From: Micromonospora yangpuensis
GTDB lineage: Bacteria > Actinomycetota > Actinomycetes > Mycobacteriales > Micromonosporaceae
DNA: 64,000 bases
Assembly (NCBI RefSeq): GCF_900091615.1
Contig: NZ_FMIA01000002.1
Location: forward strand, 6,245,001-6,309,000
Direction of reading: 5' to 3'
Below are positions 17,264 to 25,273 of the stretch, in pieces. Made by a program: the position numbers and the translations under genes. Within the stretch, counting starts at the first letter, position 1, and each line of letters starts with the position of its first letter. Under the pieces are notes generated by a model, which was not told the DNA's origin, did no database searches, and saw only the letters and a program-made list of their open reading frames with translations.

Positions 17264-17313
17264 AGATCTTGGAAGCAACGTACCCCTGGAGGGGCCGTTT
17301 GCTTCCAATATCT
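17264..17313. repeat. Palindromic repeat element
   Basis: Arms agatcttggaagcaa and ttgcttccaatatct are complementary except at one position, enclosing a second small stem (cccctgg/ggggcc). Start of the arm matches the start of the 17174 palindrome (gatcttgg), so the two may be related. Confidence 0.7.
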
Positions 17314-17343
17314 TGCGGCACACCCTGCGGGCACCATCCCCTG

Positions 17344-17371
17344 GGGCACACCCAGAGGTCACACCCCGCGG
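17344..17371 (-). repeat. 28-bp inverted copy at the left inversion junction
   Basis: Read on the minus strand this 28-base sequence (starts ccgcggggtgtgacc, ends gggtgtgccc) is identical to 37941-37968 on the plus strand. Each copy abuts one half of the same broken methyltransferase gene. Similar ggtgtgccc units lie next to both. Confidence 0.9.
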
Positions 17372-17992
17372 TTCGTCGAACGCGCCGGTCCCCCGGAGCC
17401 CGTCGGCGGCCGTGGCGCGCAGCGGGTCGTACGCGTCCGGACCGACCACGGGTGTCTGGTCGGCCATGGGTGAGTCGGGCAGCACCCGCCGGTACACCTC
17501 GCCGAAGGCCGCGGCGAGTTCGGCCGGCGGCTGGCCGATGTTCCAGCAGGCGACGAAGCGACCGCCGGGGCGCAACGCCTCGGCCGCCCGGACCGCGCCG
17601 ACGACCGGATCGACCCAGTGTCAGGTCTGGCCGGCGACGATCCCGTCGAACCGCCGACCGGCCGGTTCCCACTCCTCGAACGTCGCGACCTCGACGTCGA
17701 GGCCGCGCTCGCGGGCCCAGGCGGCCATCCGGGCGTCCGGTTCGACACCGAGTACGGCGCAGCCGGCGGACTGCAGCTGCCGGGCCACGATGCCGGTGCC
17801 GCAGCCGACGTCGAGCAGCCGCGACCCGGCCGTACCGGCGACGATCCGCCGGATCAGCTCGTCGGGGTAGCCGGGTCGGCACCGGTCGTACCGGGCGGGA
17901 TCGACACCGAACGACTCGGCCACCTGGCGGTGGTGGTGCGGCCGGCCGGTGGCTGCCTGCGGGTCGTCCCCACCGGGCGCGATAATGGGCAT
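17372..17992 (-). pseudogene. Methyltransferase, N-terminal part, split by inversion
   Basis: Reads as 207 codons of a class I SAM methyltransferase from ATG 17992: AESFGVDPARYDRCRPGYP, motif I LLDVGCGTGIVARQL, acidic loop LGVEPD and LRPGGRFVACWN. Codon 124 is TGA (17621-17623) in AGQT-stop-HWVDP, where this family has Trp (TGG). The frame leaves the family at 17371, exactly where the 28-bp repeat begins; the missing C-terminal third is at 37970-38170 on the other strand. The two lesions together make a functional protein unlikely. Confidence 0.85.
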
Positions 17993-18020
17993 GCGCCCAC
18001 CATAGTGGGCACGTGCCCAC
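17986..18020. promoter_or_regulatory. Paired palindromic operators between methyltransferase and TetR genes
   Basis: GTGGGCACGTGCCCAC (18005-18020) is a perfect 16-bp palindrome, and TGGGCATGCGCCCA (17986-17999) is an imperfect version overlapping the methyltransferase start codon. The divergent TetR gene next door makes it the likely binder and autorepressor. Confidence 0.65.
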
Positions 18021-18064
18021 TCGGCAACGACCGAGCCAGGAACGCGACCGGAACGAGGTGGGTT

Positions 18065-18655
18065 GTGCCGACCGGGGTTGCCCTTCGAGACCCACGTGAG
18101 CAGCTGTTCGAAGCCGCCGAGCGGATTCTGCTCCGGGCCGGCCCCGAGGCGCTGACGTCGCGGGCGGTCACCACGGAGGCGGGCTGCGCCAAGGGAGTGT
18201 TGCACCGGCACTTCACGGACTTCGACGCCTTCCTGGCCGAACTCGTCCTCGCCCACCTCGCCCACCTCGGCGATCGGGCCACCGAGCTGCGGCAGGCCGC
18301 CGGAAGTCGTACCGTCGTGGCCAACCTCACCGAGGCGGTGATCGACCTGTTCGGGCCGGTGACCGCGGCGCTCATCCGGCTCGTCATCGCCCGGGACGAG
18401 CTGCGTCGCCGGCTCCGACAGGCCCGTCCGAGCGGTCTGCCGATCGCCACCGAGGTGACCGGGATGATCTCCGACTACCTCGCCGCCGAGCGGGACCTGG
18501 GCCGGATCGCGGCCGACGCCGACCTGGCCACCCTCGCGCCGACGCTGGTCGGAGCGGCCTCGTTGTCGTTCACCGACCGCGAGAGCGGCCCACCCGACGT
18601 CGCGGCGGTCGGCCGGATGGTGGCCACCGTTCTCGCCGGCGTCACGCCGGGCTGA
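18065..18655 (+). CDS. TetR-family transcriptional regulator
   Basis: A 196-residue regulator. N-terminal HTH: LFEAAERILLRAGPEALTSR then AVTTEAGCAKGVLHRHFTDF. The C-terminal ligand domain (about 75-196) is helical with no recognisable ligand signature. The GTG at 18065 follows gaggtggg; much longer open frames upstream are images of the methyltransferase gene on the other strand. It probably represses the methyltransferase and itself through the palindromes at 17986-18020. Confidence 0.88.
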   Translation: MPTGVALRDPREQLFEAAERILLRAGPEALTSRAVTTEAGCAKGVLHRHFTDFDAFLAELVLAHLAHLGDRATELRQAAGSRTVVANLTEAVIDLFGPVTAALIRLVIARDELRRRLRQARPSGLPIATEVTGMISDYLAAERDLGRIAADADLATLAPTLVGAASLSFTDRESGPPDVAAVGRMVATVLAGVTPG

Positions 18656-18688
18656 GGCACCGACGCCCGGCCGGCGGAGCGGGCCGGA

Positions 18689-19246
18689 TCAGTTCGTCGG
18701 ATCGGCCGGGCCGGCAGCGAGGTCGGCGTAGCGCGCCATCTGCCAGGTCAGGACGCCGACCGCGCCCAGCTCGACGAGCGAGACGGCGACGAAGAGGGCG
18801 TCATAGGGCCCGTTGACCCAGTACACGACCAGGGCAGCCACCGGGGGCAGGACGAAGGTGCCCAGGTCCACGGCGAGCTGGAGGTACTTGCGTGAGCTTC
18901 GCCGTGGGTCGCTGCGGTGCGCCGACTCCCAACCGAAGGCCGGTTGGCCATCGGGGGTGAGGGCGACCAGCCGTGGCCCGAGGTCGGTGCGGACGTACCG
19001 GCCGATCGCGGAGATCTTCTCGTCGTTGACCAGGTACGTCCAGCCCAGGACCAGGGTGACCGCCGGCAACAGGAGAAGCAGGTTGGCCCGGTCCTTGCTG
19101 GACAACACGGCGGCCAGGACGGCGGCCATCGAGGCGAGCGTGGCGTATATGAGGTTGTCCCGGAACCCGATCCGGTTGCGCTGTTCCTCCTTGATCTGTG
19201 CGTACTCCGCGAGCAGCAGCCCGCCCGTGGTGATCTCACTGGCCAC
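18689..19246 (-). CDS. Four-helix membrane protein of unknown function
   Basis: A 185-residue protein. Two helices (LIYATLASMAAVLAAVLSS and LLLLLPAVTLVLGWTYLVND) are followed by a soluble loop with KISAIGRYVR and GWESAHRSDPRR, then two more helices. The pattern is shared with uncharacterised actinobacterial membrane proteins; no enzyme motif is visible. GTG 19246 has a gggagg site 5 bases ahead and is preferred to the GTG at 19279. It is divergent from the Hsp70-like operon. Confidence 0.7.
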   Translation of the reverse strand: MASEITTGGLLLAEYAQIKEEQRNRIGFRDNLIYATLASMAAVLAAVLSSKDRANLLLLLPAVTLVLGWTYLVNDEKISAIGRYVRTDLGPRLVALTPDGQPAFGWESAHRSDPRRSSRKYLQLAVDLGTFVLPPVAALVVYWVNGPYDALFVAVSLVELGAVGVLTWQMARYADLAAGPADPTN

Positions 19247-19319
19247 GTGACCTCCCGGAGTCGTACCGACAGCGTTCACCCATCATCCAGGCAGTGGGCA
19301 ACTATCGGTCCGGTCAACT

Positions 19320-19333
19320 CGTCCGTACGGACG
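19320..19333. promoter_or_regulatory. Palindrome upstream of the Hsp70-dynamin operon
   Basis: CGTCCGTACGGACG is a perfect 14-bp palindrome about 70 bases before the Hsp70-like start and between two divergent genes. It does not resemble HrcA/CIRCE or HspR sites, so the regulator is unknown. Confidence 0.4.
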
Positions 19334-19400
19334 GTGATCGGGCGCGAGGGCTTGCATAGCCTGCCATCACGCGTCGTGTAACCGAACACAAGGGACTGTC

Positions 19401-21422
19401 GTGATCGCCTCCATCGACTTCGGTGCGTCCGCCACCAAGGCCGCCGTGCTCGTTGCGGCCTCGGACACCGCCCGACTGGTCGCCTTCGACGCGACGAACC
19501 ACCTGCCGACCGCCGTACACCGGCATCGCGGTGGAAGATTGCTGGTCGGTCGGACCGCCCTGGCGTACCTGGACCGCCGACCGCACCAGGTCCGCACCGA
19601 CCTCAAGCAACGACTGAACCAGGCCGCCGTGGTACGCGCCGACAGCCCGCTCGTGGACGTCGGCGGTGCCCGGCCGATGCCGCTGCTGGAGGCCGTCGCG
19701 GCGGTGTTGGCACACGCGTACCGGGCCATCGAGTCGAGCCTGTCCGGTCCACCCGGCCAGCTGCTGCTCACGTACCCGGTGATCTGGGACGCCGCCCGGC
19801 GCGACGCGCTGCGACAGGCCGCGCGCCTCGGCGGGATCGAGGCGCGCGTCGAGTTGGTGAGCGAGCCGGAGGCCGCCGCCTGGCAGCTGTCCGCCACCCA
19901 CGACCGCCTGCCGACGCCGATCGCCATGCTGGACCTCGGCGCGTCCACCTTCGACCTGGCCGTGCTCGACCGGGATTCCGACGGCCGGCTCCGGCGGCTG
20001 CACGCCGACGGCCGGGCTGTCGGCGGGGACGACTTCGACGTGGCCCTGCTCGACCTGGTCGAGGACGGCCTGACCGGAGCGGTGAAACGACGCTTCGTCG
20101 AGCTGCGCGCCGAGGCCGCACACGAGGTCAGCCGGGAGGCCCAGGCGGTGAAGATCCGGCTCACCGTCGAGCCACGGGCCACCTTCGCATATCGCGACGT
20201 CGAGCGGGACATCACCCGGGAGGAGTTCGACGAGGCCGTCGCGCCGCTGGTCGAGGAGTGCGTCGAGACCGCCGCACAGGCGGTGGAGACGGTGCACGGG
20301 ACCCGGCCGGTCCGGACCATCGGGCTCTGTGGTGCCGCGTCCCGCGTGCCGTCCTTCCGCGACGAGGTGGCGGCGCTGGCCTGCCGGCTGGGTGCCGGCT
20401 TCGTCGAGGTGGGCGGGCCCGGCGGCGGCCCGGCGCGGGTCGCCGCCGTCGCACTCGGTGCGGTACGGGTTGCCCGTCGGCCGGTCCTGCGATCCGACGG
20501 CGACTGGGTGCCGACCTTCGACAAGTTCCCCACTGTTCCGCCGCTGACCCCGACGGCCGACGGCTTCGCCTACCCGACCACCAACGCCGCCGACATCGGG
20601 CTGGCCCGGCCCGGTGGCAACCGGCTCGCGGCCAAGGTCGGCAACCTGTCCAGCCTCACCCGCGTCTGGTGGCTCGGTTACGACCTCGACCAGCGGCTCC
20701 TGGTCAGCGGCAGCGACAACGGTCTGGTCGAGCTCTGGGAGCACGGCGAGGAACTGACCCTGCGGCACCGCGGCTTTCTCGGCCGATCGGCGTCGGTGCT
20801 GGGCTTCCTGCGTGATCAGGAGGTGACCGCGCTGGCCATCCGGGGTGACCAGATCGCCTCGGTCGAGAAGCGTGGCACGGGTGCCGTGTACCGCCGGCGT
20901 GGGAGTCGGTGGTCGCTGCACCGCCGCCTCAGTTTCACCGGTCCCACGCAAGGGCTGGCGTTCCTCGAACGGGACGGGTTGCTGCTCCGCTGGGGAGGCA
21001 CGCGGCTCGAACTCGTCGACCCCGACACCGGCCGTGATCTCGTCACCGAGGCGATGCCGGCGGAGGACGGGGTGGTCCGGGTGGAGCCCCGGCACGGGTG
21101 GGCCTACCTGCGCTCCGCCGACCTGCTGGCCGCCTACCGGATCGACGGGCGGTCCATCCGGGCAGGGTTCCGCCGGGAGATCGCCGGGACGGGCGCGCTC
21201 TGCTGTGGCACGTACGCCGGTCGCCCGCTGGTGCTCACCGTCGCTCCGGCCGAGTCTGCGGTGCTGGCCCTCGACGGTTGCACCGGTGCGGAACTCGCCC
21301 GACTCGTCGTGCCGGATCCGGCGGCGGTCAGCCAGCTCACCCCTACCGCCTGGCCGGACCGCTTCTTCGTCGCGATCGGTAACGAGGTCCGGTTCCTGAC
21401 CCTGACGGGCGGCCCGAGGTGA
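19401..21422 (+). CDS. Hsp70-family protein with C-terminal propeller-like domain
   Basis: A 673-residue protein. Residues 1-345 form an actin-like ATPase fold with phosphate 1 (ASIDFGASATKAAV), phosphate 2 (AMLDLGASTFDLAVLD) and adenosine (GLCGAASRVPSFRDEV) motifs. There is no classical substrate-binding domain; residues about 400-673 contain WD-like strands (LLVSGSDNGLVELWEHG and similar) suggesting a beta propeller. The GTG start follows agggac. It is translationally coupled (GTGA) to a dynamin-like GTPase, and a GrpE-like gene follows, so it likely acts as a nucleotide-dependent switch in that system rather than a general chaperone. Confidence 0.8.
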   Translation: MIASIDFGASATKAAVLVAASDTARLVAFDATNHLPTAVHRHRGGRLLVGRTALAYLDRRPHQVRTDLKQRLNQAAVVRADSPLVDVGGARPMPLLEAVAAVLAHAYRAIESSLSGPPGQLLLTYPVIWDAARRDALRQAARLGGIEARVELVSEPEAAAWQLSATHDRLPTPIAMLDLGASTFDLAVLDRDSDGRLRRLHADGRAVGGDDFDVALLDLVEDGLTGAVKRRFVELRAEAAHEVSREAQAVKIRLTVEPRATFAYRDVERDITREEFDEAVAPLVEECVETAAQAVETVHGTRPVRTIGLCGAASRVPSFRDEVAALACRLGAGFVEVGGPGGGPARVAAVALGAVRVARRPVLRSDGDWVPTFDKFPTVPPLTPTADGFAYPTTNAADIGLARPGGNRLAAKVGNLSSLTRVWWLGYDLDQRLLVSGSDNGLVELWEHGEELTLRHRGFLGRSASVLGFLRDQEVTALAIRGDQIASVEKRGTGAVYRRRGSRWSLHRRLSFTGPTQGLAFLERDGLLLRWGGTRLELVDPDTGRDLVTEAMPAEDGVVRVEPRHGWAYLRSADLLAAYRIDGRSIRAGFRREIAGTGALCCGTYAGRPLVLTVAPAESAVLALDGCTGAELARLVVPDPAAVSQLTPTAWPDRFFVAIGNEVRFLTLTGGPR

Positions 21423-22756
21423 CCGCGGACAGGTCGAGGCCGCCCGGTCCCGGGCCAGCCTCGGCCCTGCTCGGTGAGTTGTGCCGGCGGTTGGCCGGGC
21501 GGGCCGAGCTACGCGGTGAGGCGACTCTCGCGGACCTGGCGGCGCAGTGCGCCGAGCCGCTGCGGGTGGCGGTGGTGGGTGACGTTTCGACCGGCAAGTC
21601 GACGCTGGTGAACGCGTTGGTGAGGCGGTTCGTGGCGGCCGTCGACCGGCCCGAGACGACCGCCGGGGTGACCTGGTACCGCCATCCGGCGCTGCCCGTG
21701 CCGCCGGCAATCGGCCCCCACCACCGGCACCAGCCCGCAGCGTTCCCGCTCGCCGACCGCATCGTGCTGGCCGACAGCCCCGGCACGAACACCGCCTCCG
21801 GTGCCGACCGGTTCACGGAGGAGTTGGTGCACACCGCCACCGAGACCGCCGGCAGTGTCGCGGCTCTGGTGTACCTGACGCGCGGCGGCCTGCTGTCCGA
21901 GCGCGCCCGGCGGCAGCTGAGGCGCTACACCTCGTTGACCGCAGGTCCGCTGGGCGGCGGCGGCAACGTCGTCGCCGTGGTGGGCAAGCTGGACGAACTG
22001 GCCGTGGCCGGCCCGGAGGAGGCCGAGGCGACCCTGTCCGAGCAGACCGGGCTCCCGCCGGACCGGGTGGTGGCGGTCAACCAGCGGTTGGCGATGGCGG
22101 TGCGGCTCGGTGCGGTCACCGACCGGCACCTGCGCGTCATCGCGGCCGTCGCCGCAGACCCGGTGCTGTCCGTCCTGGCGGCTGCCGGACCGGAGGCGTT
22201 GCTGAGCGGTCTGCCGGCCGACGGCCCGGACGCGGAGACCCTGGCGGAGATCGCCGACCTGCTCCAGCCCTTGGCCGTGGCGCTGCCCGGACTCGCCGGC
22301 GCCGACCACCGGAAGATCCTCGAACGGTTGGACGAGGCGTCCCGGGTGCCGGTGCTGGAGCGCGTCCTGGCGGAGTTGGCGGCCGACGCCGACGTGCTGA
22401 CCGTCTGTGCCGTCGTCGGTCGGCTCCGGCGGTTCGCCGCCCGGCTCGGCCCGGAACGGGGGGCGGTCGTCTGGTCGGGGCTCGCCGAGACCACCCGGGC
22501 CCAACCGTTCCGTCGGATCGAGCGCCGGGAGGCGGCGCTGGCGCTGGAGTCACCGCCGCTACGCCGCAGCGTCGAGGCGGCGCAGCGACAGGCGGCGGCA
22601 CACCTGCTCGCCAGCTCCGGCACGAGCCCCGATCCCGAGATCGCACACCGCTGGTCGTTGATCGCCGCCCGACCGGGCCGTCCGACCGTCGTCCGGCGGG
22701 TGGCCGAGATCGTCGCCGACGCCGCCCGTGCCGAGCCGACCGGGAGCCGACCGTGA
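21419..22756 (+). CDS. Dynamin-like GTPase (first copy)
   Basis: A 445-residue P-loop GTPase. G1 is GDVSTGKST (about residues 57-65), a Thr region ETTAGVTW serves as switch I, G3 is DSPGT and a VVGKLDEL segment is the G4 position (normally TKxD). The C-terminal half is helical. No strong membrane helix is visible, unlike the larger partner at 23243-25225. Overlaps both neighbours by 4 bp. Bacterial dynamin-like proteins are commonly encoded in tandem pairs. Confidence 0.78.
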   Translation: MTADRSRPPGPGPASALLGELCRRLAGRAELRGEATLADLAAQCAEPLRVAVVGDVSTGKSTLVNALVRRFVAAVDRPETTAGVTWYRHPALPVPPAIGPHHRHQPAAFPLADRIVLADSPGTNTASGADRFTEELVHTATETAGSVAALVYLTRGGLLSERARRQLRRYTSLTAGPLGGGGNVVAVVGKLDELAVAGPEEAEATLSEQTGLPPDRVVAVNQRLAMAVRLGAVTDRHLRVIAAVAADPVLSVLAAAGPEALLSGLPADGPDAETLAEIADLLQPLAVALPGLAGADHRKILERLDEASRVPVLERVLAELAADADVLTVCAVVGRLRRFAARLGPERGAVVWSGLAETTRAQPFRRIERREAALALESPPLRRSVEAAQRQAAAHLLASSGTSPDPEIAHRWSLIAARPGRPTVVRRVAEIVADAARAEPTGSRP

Positions 22757-23238
22757 AAACCCTGTGGAGCAGTCTCGTGCTCCTGCTCGCCGCAGTGCCG
22801 ACGGTCCTCTGGCGTCGCCGTTGCCGTGGTCCGCACCAACGGCCGGTCTCCCCGGCGGTCCCGCCACCGTCCCCGCCGGTCGTCCCGCCCGCGCCGGGGG
22901 CCGGGACGGACCCGGACCCCGTCCGCCCGGTCAGGTCACCCGAGCTGGACGCGCGGGTGGCGGCGGCCGTGCTCGACGTCGTCGCCGCGATGACCAGTGT
23001 CGAGCTGCGGCGGCGGCTGATCGAGGCGGTCGCCCTGCTGCCGGACATCGGGCTCGTGGATCCGGCCCCGGGCACCGTCTTCGACCCCGAACGGCATGCC
23101 TGGGCCGAGACCCGTCCGGCCCCGGAAGCCGTCGATCGCGACACCGTTGCCGTCACCCTCTCCGTCGGCCTCACCGACCACCTCGGTCGGGTCGTGCGTC
23201 CGGCGCGGGTGGCCGTCTACGACCAGGAAGGTGAGTGA
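22753..23238 (+). CDS. GrpE-like protein with N-terminal membrane anchor
   Basis: A 161-residue protein. It has an N-terminal hydrophobic helix (LWSSLVLLLAAVPTVLW), a Pro-rich spacer, then a short helix and a sheet domain with VFDPERHAW and GLTDHLGRVVRPARVAVYD. The last segment matches the beta domain of GrpE nucleotide-exchange factors (F-x-P-x-x-H-x-A ... G-x-x-L-R-P-A-x-V-x-V). The long coiled coil of true GrpE is missing. The partner is presumably the Hsp70-like protein two genes upstream. Confidence 0.6.
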   Translation: MKTLWSSLVLLLAAVPTVLWRRRCRGPHQRPVSPAVPPPSPPVVPPAPGAGTDPDPVRPVRSPELDARVAAAVLDVVAAMTSVELRRRLIEAVALLPDIGLVDPAPGTVFDPERHAWAETRPAPEAVDRDTVAVTLSVGLTDHLGRVVRPARVAVYDQEGE

Positions 23239-23242
23239 CGCC

Positions 23243-25225
23243 ATGAGTCAGCCGGAGGAACTCTTGGACGAGTCTCTGCGAGCCATCACCGAACGGACCG
23301 TCGAGCTGGCGAACCCGGGGTCCGGGCGGGCGGTCGCGGCGTTGCGGCGGTTGACCGCCCGGCGGCGTACTCCGGCGCTGCCGGTGGTGGTGGTCGGTGA
23401 GGTCTCCCGTGGCAAGTCGACACTGGTCAACGCCCTCGTCGGGCAGCGTGTCCTGCCGGCAGACCGCACGGTCACCACCTCGACGTGGACGTTGATCAAA
23501 CACGGGCCCTCGCTCGCCGGGCAGGCCACCGTCCAGTGTGGTGACGGGACGATCGAGACGGTGCCGGTCAACACCGTGGCGGCGCTGGGGACCTACCTCG
23601 CCGTGGACGGCCAGCAACAGCTGGAGGACCTGCACGGGGCAGGAGCGCGGTGTGTCTCGATGGTGCTCGAAGTGCCCTCTCCCCTCCTGGAGTCGGGTCT
23701 GCAACTGATCGACACGCCAGGTGTGGGTGGTCTGCGGGCCACCCACCGGCAGGCCACCCTCACCGCGTTGGCCGAGGCCGACGCCGTCGTCTTCGTCATC
23801 CGGCCCGGGGAGCCCATCTCGGCCAGTGAGCGACTCTTCCTGGCCGAGGCGAGTGAGCAGATCGGCACGTGCGTCGTCGTGCAGACCCACCGGGACCAGA
23901 CGCTCAAGGCGAAGGCGGCGCTCGACGCGGATCTCGCCAGCCTCACCGACCGGCAGCAGTGGTGCGCCCTGCTCGGTGACCAGGAACGAGCCGACCGGGT
24001 CGTGGCGTACTTCCGGGACGTCAAGGGGATCTCGGTGTCCAGTCGGAACGCCCTACTGGCACAGGACGAGCCACCCGGTCCGGTCCGGGACACGCTCCTG
24101 CGTTCCTCGGGCCTGCAGATGTTGACCGAGGTGCTCCAGCACGACGTGGTGGCCGCCCGACGGCGGGTCCGGCAGCGTACCGAACTGCAACTGGTGGAGT
24201 TGGTGCTACGGCAGACCCGCGACCGGACCCGGGAGACCGTCGCCCTGCTCAGCGGGGACGCCGAGGCGGCCCGGATCCTCGAGGACCGGCGGGCCACCAT
24301 CGGCCGTTGGGTGGCCCACGGCGGTGACCTGTGGCGTCGGAGGTACCGCGCGGGTTGTGCCCGGATCCCGGACGAGCTCCAAGTGATCGTCGACCGGCGG
24401 TGCGCGGAGTTGAACACCGACGTCGGCCGGCAACTCGCCGCCATGAAGCCCACGGAGATAGAGAAGGCCATGAAAGGGGTGCTCGGCCTGCCGGCACAGG
24501 TGTTCACCGAACTGCTCACCGAGGTCGACACGAAGATCGCCGCCGCTGCCGCCGGGGTGCGTGAACTCCTGGAGCGGGACGGGCTGGCCCAGCAGGCGCA
24601 TCAGACGGACGATGACGGCGTGACCTTCGAGCGTCTCGGTGACGGGACCTTCACCAGAGCCTCCACCAACCTGTCCGTCGAGGACCTGAAACACGCGACG
24701 CTCGGCGGAATGGCCGGGGTGGGCATCGCCTCCTCCGGTGCCCTCGTGCTGGCTCACGCCGGCATCCTGCCGGGTGCCCTGGCCGCTGCGGCGGCCGCCG
24801 GAACCGCCGGTGGGGCCGCCGGGACCGGCCTGGCCGCCACCGCCGCGACGATCGCCGCGCCGATCTTCTGGCCGTTCGTCGTCGGTGCGGTGGCGTTCGT
24901 CGCCATCCACCAGGTCTCCCGGGTCCGTGCCCGGACCCGGGAACAGGCCCGTACGGTGCTCGCCACCGTTCGCGAGGAGATCGCGGGAACTGCGCTGACC
25001 CGGGCCCTCGACGCCGCGAAGGAGGTCGGGCGGATGGTGGAGGAGGACATCGAGGCAGGGATCCGGGAACTGCACGACGAGGCGGACCGGGCGCGCCGGG
25101 ACCTCGCCGACGCCACCACCCTCACCCCTGCCGCCCGACTGGCCCGGATCAGCGACGCTGAGGACCTGCTGGCCCGGGTCGAGGATCTCCGCGCCGAGGC
25201 AGCCGCCCTGGCCGGTCGCATCTGA
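23243..25225 (+). CDS. Dynamin-like GTPase (second, membrane-type copy)
   Basis: A 660-residue protein. GTPase motifs: G1 GEVSRGKST, switch Thr in DRTVTTSTW, G3 DTPGVGG, G4-like QTHRDQ. A long helical middle region is followed by Gly/Ala-rich hydrophobic hairpins (about residues 490-560, ending PIFWPFVVGAVAFVA) as in membrane-inserting paddle regions, then coiled-coil-like helices rich in Glu/Arg. ATG 23243 is 4 bases after the GrpE-like stop; a GTG at 23231 is also in frame. Last gene of the operon. Confidence 0.82.
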   Translation: MSQPEELLDESLRAITERTVELANPGSGRAVAALRRLTARRRTPALPVVVVGEVSRGKSTLVNALVGQRVLPADRTVTTSTWTLIKHGPSLAGQATVQCGDGTIETVPVNTVAALGTYLAVDGQQQLEDLHGAGARCVSMVLEVPSPLLESGLQLIDTPGVGGLRATHRQATLTALAEADAVVFVIRPGEPISASERLFLAEASEQIGTCVVVQTHRDQTLKAKAALDADLASLTDRQQWCALLGDQERADRVVAYFRDVKGISVSSRNALLAQDEPPGPVRDTLLRSSGLQMLTEVLQHDVVAARRRVRQRTELQLVELVLRQTRDRTRETVALLSGDAEAARILEDRRATIGRWVAHGGDLWRRRYRAGCARIPDELQVIVDRRCAELNTDVGRQLAAMKPTEIEKAMKGVLGLPAQVFTELLTEVDTKIAAAAAGVRELLERDGLAQQAHQTDDDGVTFERLGDGTFTRASTNLSVEDLKHATLGGMAGVGIASSGALVLAHAGILPGALAAAAAAGTAGGAAGTGLAATAATIAAPIFWPFVVGAVAFVAIHQVSRVRARTREQARTVLATVREEIAGTALTRALDAAKEVGRMVEEDIEAGIRELHDEADRARRDLADATTLTPAARLARISDAEDLLARVEDLRAEAAALAGRI

Positions 25226-25273
25226 CCGGACCCGGCCGACCGGCACAGCCACTCGTCCGCGGGTGCGGGGAGG

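Noticed and set aside
17219..17575. Separate small gene downstream of the interrupted methyltransferase frame
   Set aside because: It is in the same frame as the upstream part and continues the methyltransferase fold (LRPGGRFVACWN), so it is the same gene beyond the in-frame TGA, then run-through of the repeat.
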